The notes below the pieces were generated by a model. The model was not told the origin of the DNA, ran no database searches, and saw only the letters and a list, made by a program, of their open reading frames with translations. A stretch of 64,000 nt of DNA from NCBI RefSeq assembly GCF_014873755.1, contig NZ_JADBEG010000001.1, forward strand, positions 1,800,501 to 1,864,500. The letters run 5' to 3'. Of this stretch, positions 39,007 to 47,673 are shown piece by piece; the stretch's first letter is position 1, and the number at the start of each line of letters is the position of its first letter. The translations under genes and the position numbers were made by a program. Origin of the DNA: Amycolatopsis lexingtonensis. GTDB lineage: Bacteria; Actinomycetota; Actinomycetes; Mycobacteriales; Pseudonocardiaceae.

Positions 39007-40212
39007 ATGGTCCCCAAGATCAAAGCGCTGGCCGCGGTCGTCTGCGCGCTGCTCACGCTCTCCGGTGGCGCGGTCGCGACCGCCGCGCCGGCCGACGTCG
39101 CCGGGAGCGGGATGGAAGCGCTCTTCAACACCCCGGCCGAGAACGGCGACCGCGACCACTCGATCGAACAGCGGCTGGTCCAGCTGGTCGACGGGGCCCC
39201 GGCCGGCTCGGAGATCCACTTCTCCGTCTACAGCTGGACCCGCCCCGCGGTCGCCGAAGCCATCAAGGCGGCGCAGGCCCGCGGCGTCAAGGTGCGGATC
39301 GCCATCGACGGCGGGGCGGACGACGACCCGGCCAACACCGCGATGCCGATCCTCAAGTCCGCCGGGCTCACCCAGCTGGTGTTCTGCGGCACCGGCGGGC
39401 TGAACACCGGCTGCATCGCCCACGGCGGCAGCCCGCACTCGATCAACCACGACAAGCTGTGGATGTTCTCCGAAACCGAGGGCAAGAAGGACGTCGTCGT
39501 CATCGGCTCGCACAACCTGACGACCACGCAGGGCAACATGTTCAACAACGCCCTGCTCACCTACGGCGACCCTGATCTGTACGGCTTCTACCTCGGGCAC
39601 GTGCGGAAGATGCTGGCGCAGAAGAAGGACAACGGCTACTTCGACAACGGCGGCTACCACAAGTCACCGGACAGCGGGGTGACGAGCTACCTCTCGCCGC
39701 GCGCGGACTCGAAGGGCGGCACGTCGGAGGAGTTCGCCACCGACACCTGGGCCCAGCTGCTGAAGTGGATCACCAAGTACGAGGCGGGCTGCGCGCTCGA
39801 CGTCGCACAGGCGAACATCGCCGACTCGCGTACGCCGGTGGTCACCGAGCTGGCCCGGATCGCGAAGCTCGGCTGCCAGGTCCGGATCGTCTACGGCACC
39901 ATGGGCACGGCCGCGCTGGCCGCGCTCAAGGGCAAGGCGAACGTGACGCTCAAGCGCTACAGCTCGACGGTGAACGGCCGCGAGATCACGGTCCATTCGA
40001 AGTACATGCTCTACACGGGCCACTACAACGAGACGGCGCACCGGTCGATCGTCTTCACCGGCTCGCACAACGTGTCGGGCGCGGCGCTGCGGGACAACGA
40101 CGAGATCCTGATCAAGGTGGAGAACCCGGCGATCAGCACGGCCTACCACGACAACTTCGCGACGATCCTGTCCCGCGCGAAGTGTTCCGCCCCGCCGACC
40201 GGCACCTGCTGA
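39007..40212 (+). CDS. Secreted phospholipase D-like enzyme
   Basis: 401 residues. The N-terminal signal peptide (VVCALLTLSGGAVATAAPA) is followed by two PLD half-sites: NHDKLWMF with GSHNLT, and VHSKYMLY with GSHNVS. Both keep His, Lys and the Gly-Ser-x-Asn partner but lack the classical HKD aspartate spacing. Such proteins cleave phosphodiesters of phospholipids or nucleic acids. ATG 39007 has GGGAGGA upstream and starts the signal peptide; earlier starts in frame would not. Confidence 0.82.
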   Translation: MVPKIKALAAVVCALLTLSGGAVATAAPADVAGSGMEALFNTPAENGDRDHSIEQRLVQLVDGAPAGSEIHFSVYSWTRPAVAEAIKAAQARGVKVRIAIDGGADDDPANTAMPILKSAGLTQLVFCGTGGLNTGCIAHGGSPHSINHDKLWMFSETEGKKDVVVIGSHNLTTTQGNMFNNALLTYGDPDLYGFYLGHVRKMLAQKKDNGYFDNGGYHKSPDSGVTSYLSPRADSKGGTSEEFATDTWAQLLKWITKYEAGCALDVAQANIADSRTPVVTELARIAKLGCQVRIVYGTMGTAALAALKGKANVTLKRYSSTVNGREITVHSKYMLYTGHYNETAHRSIVFTGSHNVSGAALRDNDEILIKVENPAISTAYHDNFATILSRAKCSAPPTGTC

Positions 40213-40221
40213 GCGGAAGTT

Positions 40222-40270
40222 CGTGAATGCCACATCGAGGGACCAAGTGTCCGTGAATGTGGCATTCACG
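40222..40270. terminator. Family C hairpin between convergent genes
   Basis: CGTGAATGCCACAT (40222-40235) and ATGTGGCATTCACG (40257-40270) are perfect inverted repeats around a 21-nt loop. The right arm contains the stop codon of the AfsR-like gene. It likely terminates both convergent genes. The GCCACAT core is shared with family B, suggesting related elements. Confidence 0.65.
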
Positions 40271-43244
40271 TCCGTTCGGCGAGCTGTCCGAGGGCCGCCG
40301 CGGCCCGCGTCTCCAAGGGCCGGTAACCGGACTGCGCGGCCAGCTTCGCCGCCGCTTCGCCGTGCGTGCGGGCCAGCTCGGCGTCGCCCACCGCCAGCGC
40401 GGCCTCCGCCAGCCCGGTCAACGCGGCCGCCTCACACCACGTAAAACTGGTCTCCCGCGCGATCTCCAGCGCCGCCGACAACGGCGAGACCGCCTCCGAG
40501 GCCCGGTCCAGCCGCAGGCACGTCTCACCCAGCGCTGCCAGCGCTGACGCCTCCGTACCCCGGTCGCCGATCCGCCGGGTCAGCTCCACCGCCTCCGCCG
40601 CGTCGGTCAGGGCCCGCGTGGCGTCGCCCGCGCGGGCCTCCAGCACCGCCCGGCCGGACAGCGCCGCCGCCTCGCCGTACTGGTAGCCCAGCTCGCGGTT
40701 CGCCGTCAGGGCCCGCTCGTAGAACGACGCCGCGACCGGGTCGCCCAGGTCGCGGTGGACGTGGCCGAGGTCGACCAGCACCACCGCCACGCTGAAGCGG
40801 GCGCCGTCGCGTTCGGCGATCTCCAGGGCGCGGCCGAAGTGCGCCAAGGCTTCGCCGAGGTCGCCGACCTGGCCGCAGGCGAAGCCGACGTTGGCCAGTG
40901 CCATCGTGACGCCCGGGATGGCCAGCTCTTCGCACAGCCGCAGGGACTCCAGGCCGCACGCGATCGCCTCGTGCGGGTCGCCGAGGCGCTGGTGGACCGC
41001 GCTCAGGTTGTTGAGGACCGCGGCGCGGCCGGCGGGCCAGTCCGCGGCGAGCCCGTCGTGCAGGACCGTCGTCAGGTGCGCGCGGGCTTCGGCGTAGCGG
41101 CCGCTGTTGACGCCGGCGAGCGCGATCGACAGCCGCATTGCCGCCTGGGCCTGGCGGGCGCCCGCGGCCTGCGCGGCGGCCAGCGCGGTCGTGGCCGTGT
41201 CGATCCACTCGCCGTGGTGGCCGCGGTGGTGGAAGAACGCCCGGAGCGCGTCGGCGAGGTGCCACGCGTATTCCCGGGCGTCGGGGTGCTCGACGGCCGC
41301 GGCGAGGTTCGGCCACTCCGTGTCCAGCCAGCCGAGCGCCGCTTCCGTGCCGTCGAAGACCCGCGCGGGCTCGGCGCGGGGGAGGCGCAGGAAGTGCGGG
41401 ATCAGCACGCGGCCCGCGGCGTCGGCCGTCGCGAGGTAGTGGTCGAACAGCCGGCGCCGGGCCGCGTCCTGGTCCGCCGCCGTGTCGTCGGCGGTGGCCC
41501 GGCTCGCCGCGTAGCTGCGCAGCAGGTCGTGGAAGCGGTAGCGGCCGGGCAGGTGGCGTTCGACGAGGTGAGCCGCGGCGAGTGCCTTGAGCAGCCGGCC
41601 CGCGTGGCTTTCGGCAACCTCGGCGAGCTCGGCGGCGACCGGTGCGGTGAACGTCTGGCCCGGCACCAGCGCGAGCCGCCGGAACAGCAGGCGGTGCTCG
41701 GCGGGCAGGGCCCGGTAGGACACCGAGAACGCCGTCGTCACCGCGCTCTCCTCGGCGCCGTCGACGCTCAGCCCGGCCAGCGGGTCGCCCCCGGCCAGCT
41801 CGCGGGCCAGCTCCGCGATCCCGGACGCCTCGCCGGCACCGAGGTTCGCCGCGGCCAGCCGCAGCGCCAGCGGGAGGTGCCCGCACAGCCGGGCCAGCTC
41901 GGCCGCGGCGGCCGGCTCCGCGGCGACCGCGGGCGGGCCGAGCATCGTCTCCAGCAGCTGCCGGGCGTCGTCGGCCGGCAGCACCGACAGCGGCACCGCG
42001 CGAGCCCCGGTCCGGGCGATCAGGTCGCCGAGCCGCTGGCGGCTGGTGATCAAGACGGTGCCCGACGGCGGCAGCAGCGGCGTCACCTGCGCGCTGTCGC
42101 GGGCGTTGTCGAGCAGGACCAGCACCCGCCGGTCGGCCAGCAGCGAGCGCCACAGCGCCGTCCGCCCGTCCGGGTCCGGCGGGATGGCCCGCGGGCTGGT
42201 GCCCAGCGCCCGCAGCAGGTGCGCGGCCGCGACCGCCGGGGTGAGCGGCTCGTGGTCCGGGTCGAACCCGCGCAGGTCGAGGTAGAGCTGGCCGTCGGGG
42301 AACCGGTCGCGGACGCGGTGCGCCCACCGGACGGCGAGCGCGGTCTTGCCGACGCCCGCGGTACCGGTGACCAGCCGGATGTCCGGCCCCGGCCCGGTGC
42401 CCGCCGGTGCGTCGAGCCGGGCCAGGTCGGCGGCGCGGCCGGTGAAGCCGCGGACGTCGTGGGGGAGCTGGGCCGGGCGCACCGGCTCGGGCGGTGGCTC
42501 GGGTGCGGCGTCGAGCGCGGGGTCGCCGGCCAGGATCGCGGCTTCGAGGCGGGCCAGCTCCGGTGCCGGGTCGAGGCCCAGTTCGGCGGCGAGCCGGGCG
42601 CGCAGGCCCCGGAAGGCGGCGAGGGCGGCGTCGGTGCGGCCCTCGCGGTGCAGGGCGAGCATCAGCTGGCCGACGAACCGCTGCCGCAGCGGGTGCGCGG
42701 CGACCAGCTCGGTGAGCTCGGCCAGGAGGGCGCGGCCCTGCCCCAGCCGCAGCTGCGCGTCGATCCGGTCCTCCAGCGCGCTCCACCGGGCCTCGTGCAG
42801 GCCGGCGAGCAACCGCTCCGCGACGTCGGCATCGGCGGCCCCGGCCAGCGCGTCGCCCCGCCACAGCGCGAGCGCCTCCCCGAGCAGCGCGACCGCGGTC
42901 TCGTCGTCGGCCGCGCGGGCCCGCCGGACGAGCGCGGTGAAGCGGTGCGCGTCGACCGCGTCCGGGGCGGCGCGCAGGACGTACCCGTGCCCTTCGGTGA
43001 CCAGCTCGGGGCCGCCCGCGGCGCGGAAGACCGCCCGGATCCGGGACACGAGCGCCTGCACGGTGCCGCGCGCGCTCGCCGGGGGCTCGGTGGGCCAGAG
43101 CAGGTCGACGAGCCGGTCGCGCGACACCGGGCGGCCGGCGTCGAGGAGCAGCACGGCGAGCACGAGCCGTTGTTTGCGGGAGCCGAGGTCGACCGGGGCG
43201 CCGTCCGCCGTGGCCTCGACGGCGCCGAGGACGCGGAACTCCAC
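40266..43244 (-). CDS. AfsR/SARP-type regulator: BTAD, NB-ARC ATPase, TPR
   Basis: 992 residues. An OmpR-like winged HTH lies at the N-terminus (GSRKQRLVLAVLLLDAGRPV...RLVDLLW), then the bacterial transcriptional activator domain (about 95-240). An NB-ARC ATPase follows with Walker A TGTAGVGKTALAVRW, Walker B VLVLLDNARD and the LITSRQR sensor. The C-terminal third is TPR repeats (about 650-990). Such proteins activate secondary metabolism or morphological genes. It stands alone with no biosynthetic cluster adjacent. Three 11-bp-spaced repeats upstream of its start suggest autoregulation. Confidence 0.9.
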   Translation of the reverse strand: MEFRVLGAVEATADGAPVDLGSRKQRLVLAVLLLDAGRPVSRDRLVDLLWPTEPPASARGTVQALVSRIRAVFRAAGGPELVTEGHGYVLRAAPDAVDAHRFTALVRRARAADDETAVALLGEALALWRGDALAGAADADVAERLLAGLHEARWSALEDRIDAQLRLGQGRALLAELTELVAAHPLRQRFVGQLMLALHREGRTDAALAAFRGLRARLAAELGLDPAPELARLEAAILAGDPALDAAPEPPPEPVRPAQLPHDVRGFTGRAADLARLDAPAGTGPGPDIRLVTGTAGVGKTALAVRWAHRVRDRFPDGQLYLDLRGFDPDHEPLTPAVAAAHLLRALGTSPRAIPPDPDGRTALWRSLLADRRVLVLLDNARDSAQVTPLLPPSGTVLITSRQRLGDLIARTGARAVPLSVLPADDARQLLETMLGPPAVAAEPAAAAELARLCGHLPLALRLAAANLGAGEASGIAELARELAGGDPLAGLSVDGAEESAVTTAFSVSYRALPAEHRLLFRRLALVPGQTFTAPVAAELAEVAESHAGRLLKALAAAHLVERHLPGRYRFHDLLRSYAASRATADDTAADQDAARRRLFDHYLATADAAGRVLIPHFLRLPRAEPARVFDGTEAALGWLDTEWPNLAAAVEHPDAREYAWHLADALRAFFHHRGHHGEWIDTATTALAAAQAAGARQAQAAMRLSIALAGVNSGRYAEARAHLTTVLHDGLAADWPAGRAAVLNNLSAVHQRLGDPHEAIACGLESLRLCEELAIPGVTMALANVGFACGQVGDLGEALAHFGRALEIAERDGARFSVAVVLVDLGHVHRDLGDPVAASFYERALTANRELGYQYGEAAALSGRAVLEARAGDATRALTDAAEAVELTRRIGDRGTEASALAALGETCLRLDRASEAVSPLSAALEIARETSFTWCEAAALTGLAEAALAVGDAELARTHGEAAAKLAAQSGYRPLETRAAAALGQLAERT

Positions 43245-43280
43245 CCGGTCACCTCCCGTTCACCCGGCCGGGGCAAGGCG

Positions 43281-43308
43281 TGCAAGCTTACTGCAAGCTT
43301 CTTGCAGG
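43281..43308. promoter_or_regulatory. SARP-type operator: 11-bp direct repeats
   Basis: TGCAAGCTTAC (43281), TGCAAGCTTCT (43292) and TGCAGG (43303) are repeats with an exact 11-bp period, 37-64 bp before the start of the AfsR-like gene. SARP proteins bind direct repeats spaced by one or two helical turns (11 or 22 bp), so this is a good candidate for its own operator. Confidence 0.6.
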
Positions 43309-43431
43309 CCCGGTCCGCGATCCTGGCCGGGCTGCAGGACACCACCCCGACGATGTCCACGCGCCGGCTCGTTCCGCCGGTGGAACCGACGGGTTCGGCT
43401 GTTGTAACCACCGCGGCACGAGCTGGGGGTA

Positions 43432-43472
43432 GGGCCACCTCGGCGACCCCTCCACGGTCGCCGAGGTGGCCC
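43432..43472. terminator. Strong orphan hairpin
   Basis: GGGCCACCTCGGCGACC, a 7-nt loop and its exact complement form a 17-bp stem followed by TT. No annotated gene ends here. The 43245-43718 gap otherwise holds the SARP repeats and a family A repeat, and no ORF I would support. Confidence 0.65.
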
Positions 43473-43565
43473 TTCGCGCGTTCGGCATGGGGACGGGTTC
43501 CTGCCCGGGGCAGCTTCCGCCTGGAGCCGTAACCCGCCACCGTCCGTCCACAGCGCCCGCCGGAG

Positions 43566-43622
43566 GGTCTTGAATGAGTCATTCAGGACCTCCGAAGACC
43601 TGAATGACTCATTCAAGACGTT
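43566..43622. repeat. Palindromic intergenic repeat, family A, intact copy
   Basis: TCTTGAATGAGTCATTCAGG, the centre ACCTCCGAAGACC, and TGAATGACTCATTCAAGACG. It is the best reference for the undisturbed unit split by IS110 at 11034/12623. Confidence 0.75.
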
Positions 43623-43718
43623 CGGGAAGTCGGTCGCCGGCGGGCGTCACGCGGTTGCGCACCAGGTCACCGCCCCGCTCCGGTGGCGGCGCACGCGGGC
43701 GCACCGCAGAATGCGCGC

Positions 43719-44084
43719 ATGCAGCCGACGGTCGTCCGGGTGGCGCGCCTGACCGACCCGGCCGGGCCCGCCGACGGAACTCGCGTGCTCGTGGAACGCC
43801 TGTGGCCCCGCGGCACCGCGCGCACGGCGGTCGTCCTGGACGGCTGGTACCGCCAGCTGGCCCCGTCCGACGACCTGCGCACCTGGTACGGCCACGACCC
43901 GGAGCGGTTCGCGGAGTTCGCCGAGCGGTACCGCGCGGAGCTGTGCGAGCCGGACCGGGCGGCGGCGCTGGAGAAACTGCGCGAGCTGGCCGCGGCCGGC
44001 CCGGTGACCCTGCTGACGGCGAGCGGGTCGCCGTCGATCAGCCAGGCCGCGGTGCTGGCTGGGGTGCTCACCGGCGAGGCGTGA
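43719..44084 (+). CDS. DUF488-family protein
   Basis: 121 residues with the DUF488 pattern: RVLVERLWPRGTART near the start, LAPSDDLRTWYGHDPERFAEF, YRAEL, and VTLLTASGSPSISQAAVLAGVL at the end. The function is unknown; the fold is thought to be enzyme-like. It ends 8 bp before the convergent GH2 gene. Confidence 0.8.
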   Translation: MQPTVVRVARLTDPAGPADGTRVLVERLWPRGTARTAVVLDGWYRQLAPSDDLRTWYGHDPERFAEFAERYRAELCEPDRAAALEKLRELAAAGPVTLLTASGSPSISQAAVLAGVLTGEA

Positions 44085-44091
44085 GCGGCCG

Positions 44092-46419
44092 TCATGAGCG
44101 GGTTCCCCCGGAACCGGCCGTGATCGTCGCCGTCGCGGTGCCGAGCACGTCGTGGCGGGCGGTCAGCACCAGCGTTCCCGGCGGGCCCGCGAACGGCCGC
44201 ACCCACACCGCCGCCGCGCCGCCCGTCGCGCCGAAATCCAGTACCGCGTCCCCGATCAGCTCGCCGGGCCCGGTCAGCGTCAGTGAGACCGATCCCGTCG
44301 TCCCGGCCCGGATCGTCCCGAACCGGTCGGTCGCGGCGACCACCACCCGGGTCGCGTCGCCGCCGTCGGCGCGCAACTCCGGATCGTCGGGCACGCAGGC
44401 GAGCACGTCCCGGCTCCGGTCCCCGCTGAACCGGCGGCTGACGACCAGCCGCCCGCCCGCGTAGCCGTCGATCCGCAGCTGCGGCCGCTGCCCGCGCGGG
44501 ACCACGAGATCCACCGCGAACGGCGGGTGCGGCAGGTGCGGGAAGTCCGCCCGGCGGCTGCGCGCCTCACCCACGGGACGGTCGTCGAGGAACACCGCCA
44601 GTCGGTCGCAGTTCGACCAGATCGTCGCGCCCCGCCCGGGCCCGGACGGCTGGGCGGTGAAGTCCCACTCGAACCCGGGCTCGACGACCGCCCGCACGTC
44701 CGGTGAGCCCTGCGACGCGTAGACCGCCGCCGCGGGCTTCGCGATCCGGAAGATGTCGGACACCCCGGCGTACTTCGACCCGCCGACCGACCGCTGCCAG
44801 CCCGACGGGTAGTCGAACGCGCACCACGCCAGCAGCCCGCAGTAGCGGTCGTCCGCGGCGGCCAGGTCGTGGGCCTTCGCGTGCAGTTCCGCCTGCAGCT
44901 GCCGGGTGGCGGGCGGGTCGGTGCGGCGGTAGGCGCGGGCCCCGGCGAGCGTGCCGATCGTCTCCGTCACCAGGTACGGCACGCCCGCACGTGGCGGGCG
45001 GAGCCGAAAGGGCGCTCCGCGGCGGGCGGTGTAGTCGTTGTACGCCAGGATCTCGACGTCGGCGCCGGCGTAGCGCGCCCCGGTCGCGCTGGCGAGCGCG
45101 CCGCTCGTCGGGCGCGACGGGTCGAGCCGCTTCGCCAGCCGCCCGGTCTCGGCGTACATCGCCGTCGTGCCGTCGGCCTCGTTCACCCGCGTACCCCACA
45201 CGACGACGCTCGGGTGGTTGCGGTCGCGGGTGACCATGCCGGCCACGTCCTGGAGGTTGCTCCGCTGCCAGGCGGCGTCGCCGACGTGCCCCCAGCCCGG
45301 GATTTCCTCCCACACCAGCAGGCCCAGTTCGTCGCAGGCGTCGAGGAACGCGCTCGACTGCGGGTAGTGCGAGCAGCGGACCATGGTGCAGTTCAGCTCG
45401 CGGCGCAGGATCTCCGCGTCGCGCCGCTGCACGCGGTCCGGCATCGCGCCGCCCGCGAACGGGTACCACTGGTGGCGGTTGAGGCCGAACAGCTTGAGCC
45501 GCCTGCCGTTGAGGAAGAAGCCGTCCGGGGTGAACCGGGCCTCGCGGAACCCGGTCCGCACCGTCCGCCCGCCGAGCACCGCCGTCCCGGCCCGGACGGT
45601 CACCACGACGTCGCACAACGCGGGGTCGTCGACGTCCCAGAGCCGGACGTCGCCGAGCCCGTGGACGTCGAACTCCACAGTGGATCCGTGGATCGGCGCC
45701 GTCGCACGCGCGAGTTCCCGGCCCGCCTGCCGCACCGATGCGGTCACTTCACCGACCACCGGTGCTTCGAGTGTGCACGTCAGGTGCAGCGAGCGGCCGG
45801 GGGAGAGGACGTCCACAGGACGCGCGAAGACGTCGGTCACGCGGATCCGCGGCACGGCCCCGATCGTGGCCGGGCGGTAGATCCCGGCGGGCTGGTAGAA
45901 GTCGAGCACCGCCGGGCCCGCGCTGCCCGGCAGGTTCGGCGGGACGTCCAGCGCCCACCGCCCGTCGACGACCACGGCGAGGACGTTGTCGCCGTCGGCG
46001 ATCCCGGGCAGCTCGACCTCGAACGGGAGGTAGCCGCCCTGGTGGGTGGCCAGGAGCGTGCCGTTGAGGTACACCGCCGCGTTCGTCAGGACGCCGTCGA
46101 AACGCGCCCGGTACCGCTGCGCCGGGCTCGCCGTGAAGTGCTTGCGGTAGATCCACCGGTCCTGCCACGACGCCGGGTTCCAGCCGGTCCAGGACAGCGG
46201 CGTCACGCAGTGCGGGAGCCGGACCGGATCGAGGTCGGTCTCGTCGAACGCGGCATCGGCGCAGCCGTCGGCGTACCGCCCGAACAGCCAGAAATCGGTC
46301 AGCAGCCCGGTTTCCGGGCCGGGCGCGGCGAGTCCCGACGAGCCCGCGACGACGGCGCCGAGCAGCGCGGCCCCGCCCGCGGCGAGGAAGCCGCGCCGCG
46401 AAAGCCGCGGACCGGTCAT
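44092..46419 (-). CDS. Glycoside hydrolase family 2 enzyme, Tat-exported
   Basis: 775 residues. The N-terminus has a twin-arginine signal (RLSRRGFLAAGGAALLGAVV). GH2 sugar-binding, Ig-like and TIM-barrel domains follow. FFLNGRRLKLFGLNRHQ starts the barrel, the acid/base Glu lies in NHPSVVVWGTRVNE, and the nucleophile Glu is probably in YLVTETIG. It is downstream of, and co-directional with, the rhamnose-locus LacI gene (66-bp gap), so it likely releases sugars from a rhamnose-containing glycan. Whether it is a beta-galactosidase, glucuronidase or other activity cannot be told. Confidence 0.82.
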   Translation of the reverse strand: MTGPRLSRRGFLAAGGAALLGAVVAGSSGLAAPGPETGLLTDFWLFGRYADGCADAAFDETDLDPVRLPHCVTPLSWTGWNPASWQDRWIYRKHFTASPAQRYRARFDGVLTNAAVYLNGTLLATHQGGYLPFEVELPGIADGDNVLAVVVDGRWALDVPPNLPGSAGPAVLDFYQPAGIYRPATIGAVPRIRVTDVFARPVDVLSPGRSLHLTCTLEAPVVGEVTASVRQAGRELARATAPIHGSTVEFDVHGLGDVRLWDVDDPALCDVVVTVRAGTAVLGGRTVRTGFREARFTPDGFFLNGRRLKLFGLNRHQWYPFAGGAMPDRVQRRDAEILRRELNCTMVRCSHYPQSSAFLDACDELGLLVWEEIPGWGHVGDAAWQRSNLQDVAGMVTRDRNHPSVVVWGTRVNEADGTTAMYAETGRLAKRLDPSRPTSGALASATGARYAGADVEILAYNDYTARRGAPFRLRPPRAGVPYLVTETIGTLAGARAYRRTDPPATRQLQAELHAKAHDLAAADDRYCGLLAWCAFDYPSGWQRSVGGSKYAGVSDIFRIAKPAAAVYASQGSPDVRAVVEPGFEWDFTAQPSGPGRGATIWSNCDRLAVFLDDRPVGEARSRRADFPHLPHPPFAVDLVVPRGQRPQLRIDGYAGGRLVVSRRFSGDRSRDVLACVPDDPELRADGGDATRVVVAATDRFGTIRAGTTGSVSLTLTGPGELIGDAVLDFGATGGAAAVWVRPFAGPPGTLVLTARHDVLGTATATITAGSGGTRS
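45674..45684. repeat. TCCACAGTGGA word in the GH2 gene
   Basis: It encodes Ser-Thr-Val in GSTVEF on the minus strand, again with the ACA threonine codon. Confidence 0.5.
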
Positions 46420-46485
46420 GGCGACCTCCGTACTCGGGCGGGACTTCCCCAGTGTGTCCCAGGAGGACGCCCGCCGGCACGGATT

Positions 46486-47523
46486 TCAGCGCAACGTCGA
46501 AGCGCGCACCACCAGTTCGGGCGTGAAGACGACCTGCCGGTGCTCGTGGTCGCGCTCGGTGGTCTCGGCCAGCAGCAGCTCCGCGGCGGTGCGGCCCAGC
46601 CGGCGCCGGGGCTGGCGGACGGAAGTGAGCGGGACCGCGGCCGCCGCGGCGAACTCGATGTCGTCGTAGCCCACGATCGCCAGGTCGTCCGGGACGCCCA
46701 TGCGCAGGTTCGCGCAGGTTTGCAGCAGGCCGAGCGCGACGAGGTCGTTGGCGCAGAACGCGGCGGTGGGGCGGATCGCCGCGGGCAGCCCCGCCAGCCG
46801 TTCGCCGGCGCCGCGGCCGTCGGCCACGGTCAGCGCCGTGGTCGTCAGGTCGACCAGCCGGTCCGGCGGGAGACCGGCGGCGCTCAGCGCCCGCAGCGCG
46901 CCGAGCCGCCGGTCGCGGACCTGGCCCACCGAGGTGTGGTTGCCGATGAACGCGATCCGCTCGTGGCCCTGCTCGATCAGGTGCCGCACGGCGATCTCGC
47001 CGCCGTAGACGTCGTCCACCGCGACCGAGCAGTGCGTGGTGCCGCCGGGCGTGCGGTCGACGACGACCACCGGCGTGCCGCGGCGCGCGATCTCGTGCAG
47101 CAGCGGGGCGTCCGGGTCGACCGGGGTGATCAGGATGCCTTGCACGCGCTGCTGTTCCAGTCGCCCGAGGTAGGCCGCCTCCCGCGTGGGCTGGTGCGCG
47201 CTGTTGCAGAGGAACAGCGAGAGGTCGCCCGCGTCGGCGGCGTCCTCCATGCCGGCGGCGACGTCGGTGAAGAACGGGTTGCTGCCGTCGAGCATGACGT
47301 AGGCCAGCACGCGGCTGCGCCCGGCGCGCAGCTGCCGCGCGGATTCGTTGCGCACGAAGCGGAGTTCCGCCATCGCGGCCTCGACCTTCGCGCGGGTCGC
47401 GGGGCTGACCCGGTCGGGCCGGTTGAGCACGTTCGACACCGTGCCGAGGGAGACGCCGGCCGCCGCGGCGACGTCCTTGATGCCCGCCGCTCTCGGCTCG
47501 GCGCCGGACTCCTGGACCGTCAT
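46486..47523 (-). CDS. LacI-family repressor of the rhamnose regulon
   Basis: 345 residues. The HTH is IKDVAAAAGVSLGTVSNVLNRP with the hinge ESARQLRAG. A periplasmic-binding-like effector domain follows (VLAYVMLDGSNPFFTDVAAG; AAFCANDLVALGLL; AIVGYDDIEFA). It is divergent from the ABC importer operon, with TGAAAC-type operator sequences in the gap, and shares its strand with the GH2 gene. It probably represses both directions until L-rhamnose or a derivative binds. Confidence 0.85.
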   Translation of the reverse strand: MTVQESGAEPRAAGIKDVAAAAGVSLGTVSNVLNRPDRVSPATRAKVEAAMAELRFVRNESARQLRAGRSRVLAYVMLDGSNPFFTDVAAGMEDAADAGDLSLFLCNSAHQPTREAAYLGRLEQQRVQGILITPVDPDAPLLHEIARRGTPVVVVDRTPGGTTHCSVAVDDVYGGEIAVRHLIEQGHERIAFIGNHTSVGQVRDRRLGALRALSAAGLPPDRLVDLTTTALTVADGRGAGERLAGLPAAIRPTAAFCANDLVALGLLQTCANLRMGVPDDLAIVGYDDIEFAAAAAVPLTSVRQPRRRLGRTAAELLLAETTERDHEHRQVVFTPELVVRASTLR

Positions 47524-47535
47524 CGGACCCCCTCA

Positions 47536-47659
47536 TTGAAACGTAATATCGCCACGAACTGTCGGCGTACGAAGCCGTTCGGCCACGGTTCGGCCGATTC
47601 ATTGACTTGCTCTTCCATCGCATAGTAGCGTCACCGCGCCAGGTTTGTGAAACCTTTCA
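47536..47659. promoter_or_regulatory. Rhamnose-regulon divergent promoter with LacI operators
   Basis: TGAAACCTTTCA at 47648-47659 is a near-perfect palindrome 14 bp before the importer start. TTGAAACGT at 47536-47544 is a half-site just upstream of the LacI gene. Both match the TGAAAC half-site style of LacI proteins, and two sites suggest looping or independent control of the two directions. Confidence 0.6.
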
Positions 47660-47673
47660 ATCCGGAGGTCGCG

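Noticed and set aside
40755..43532. 925-residue plus-strand open frame across the AfsR-like gene
   Set aside because: Antisense shadow; the minus strand encodes intact HTH, NB-ARC and TPR domains.
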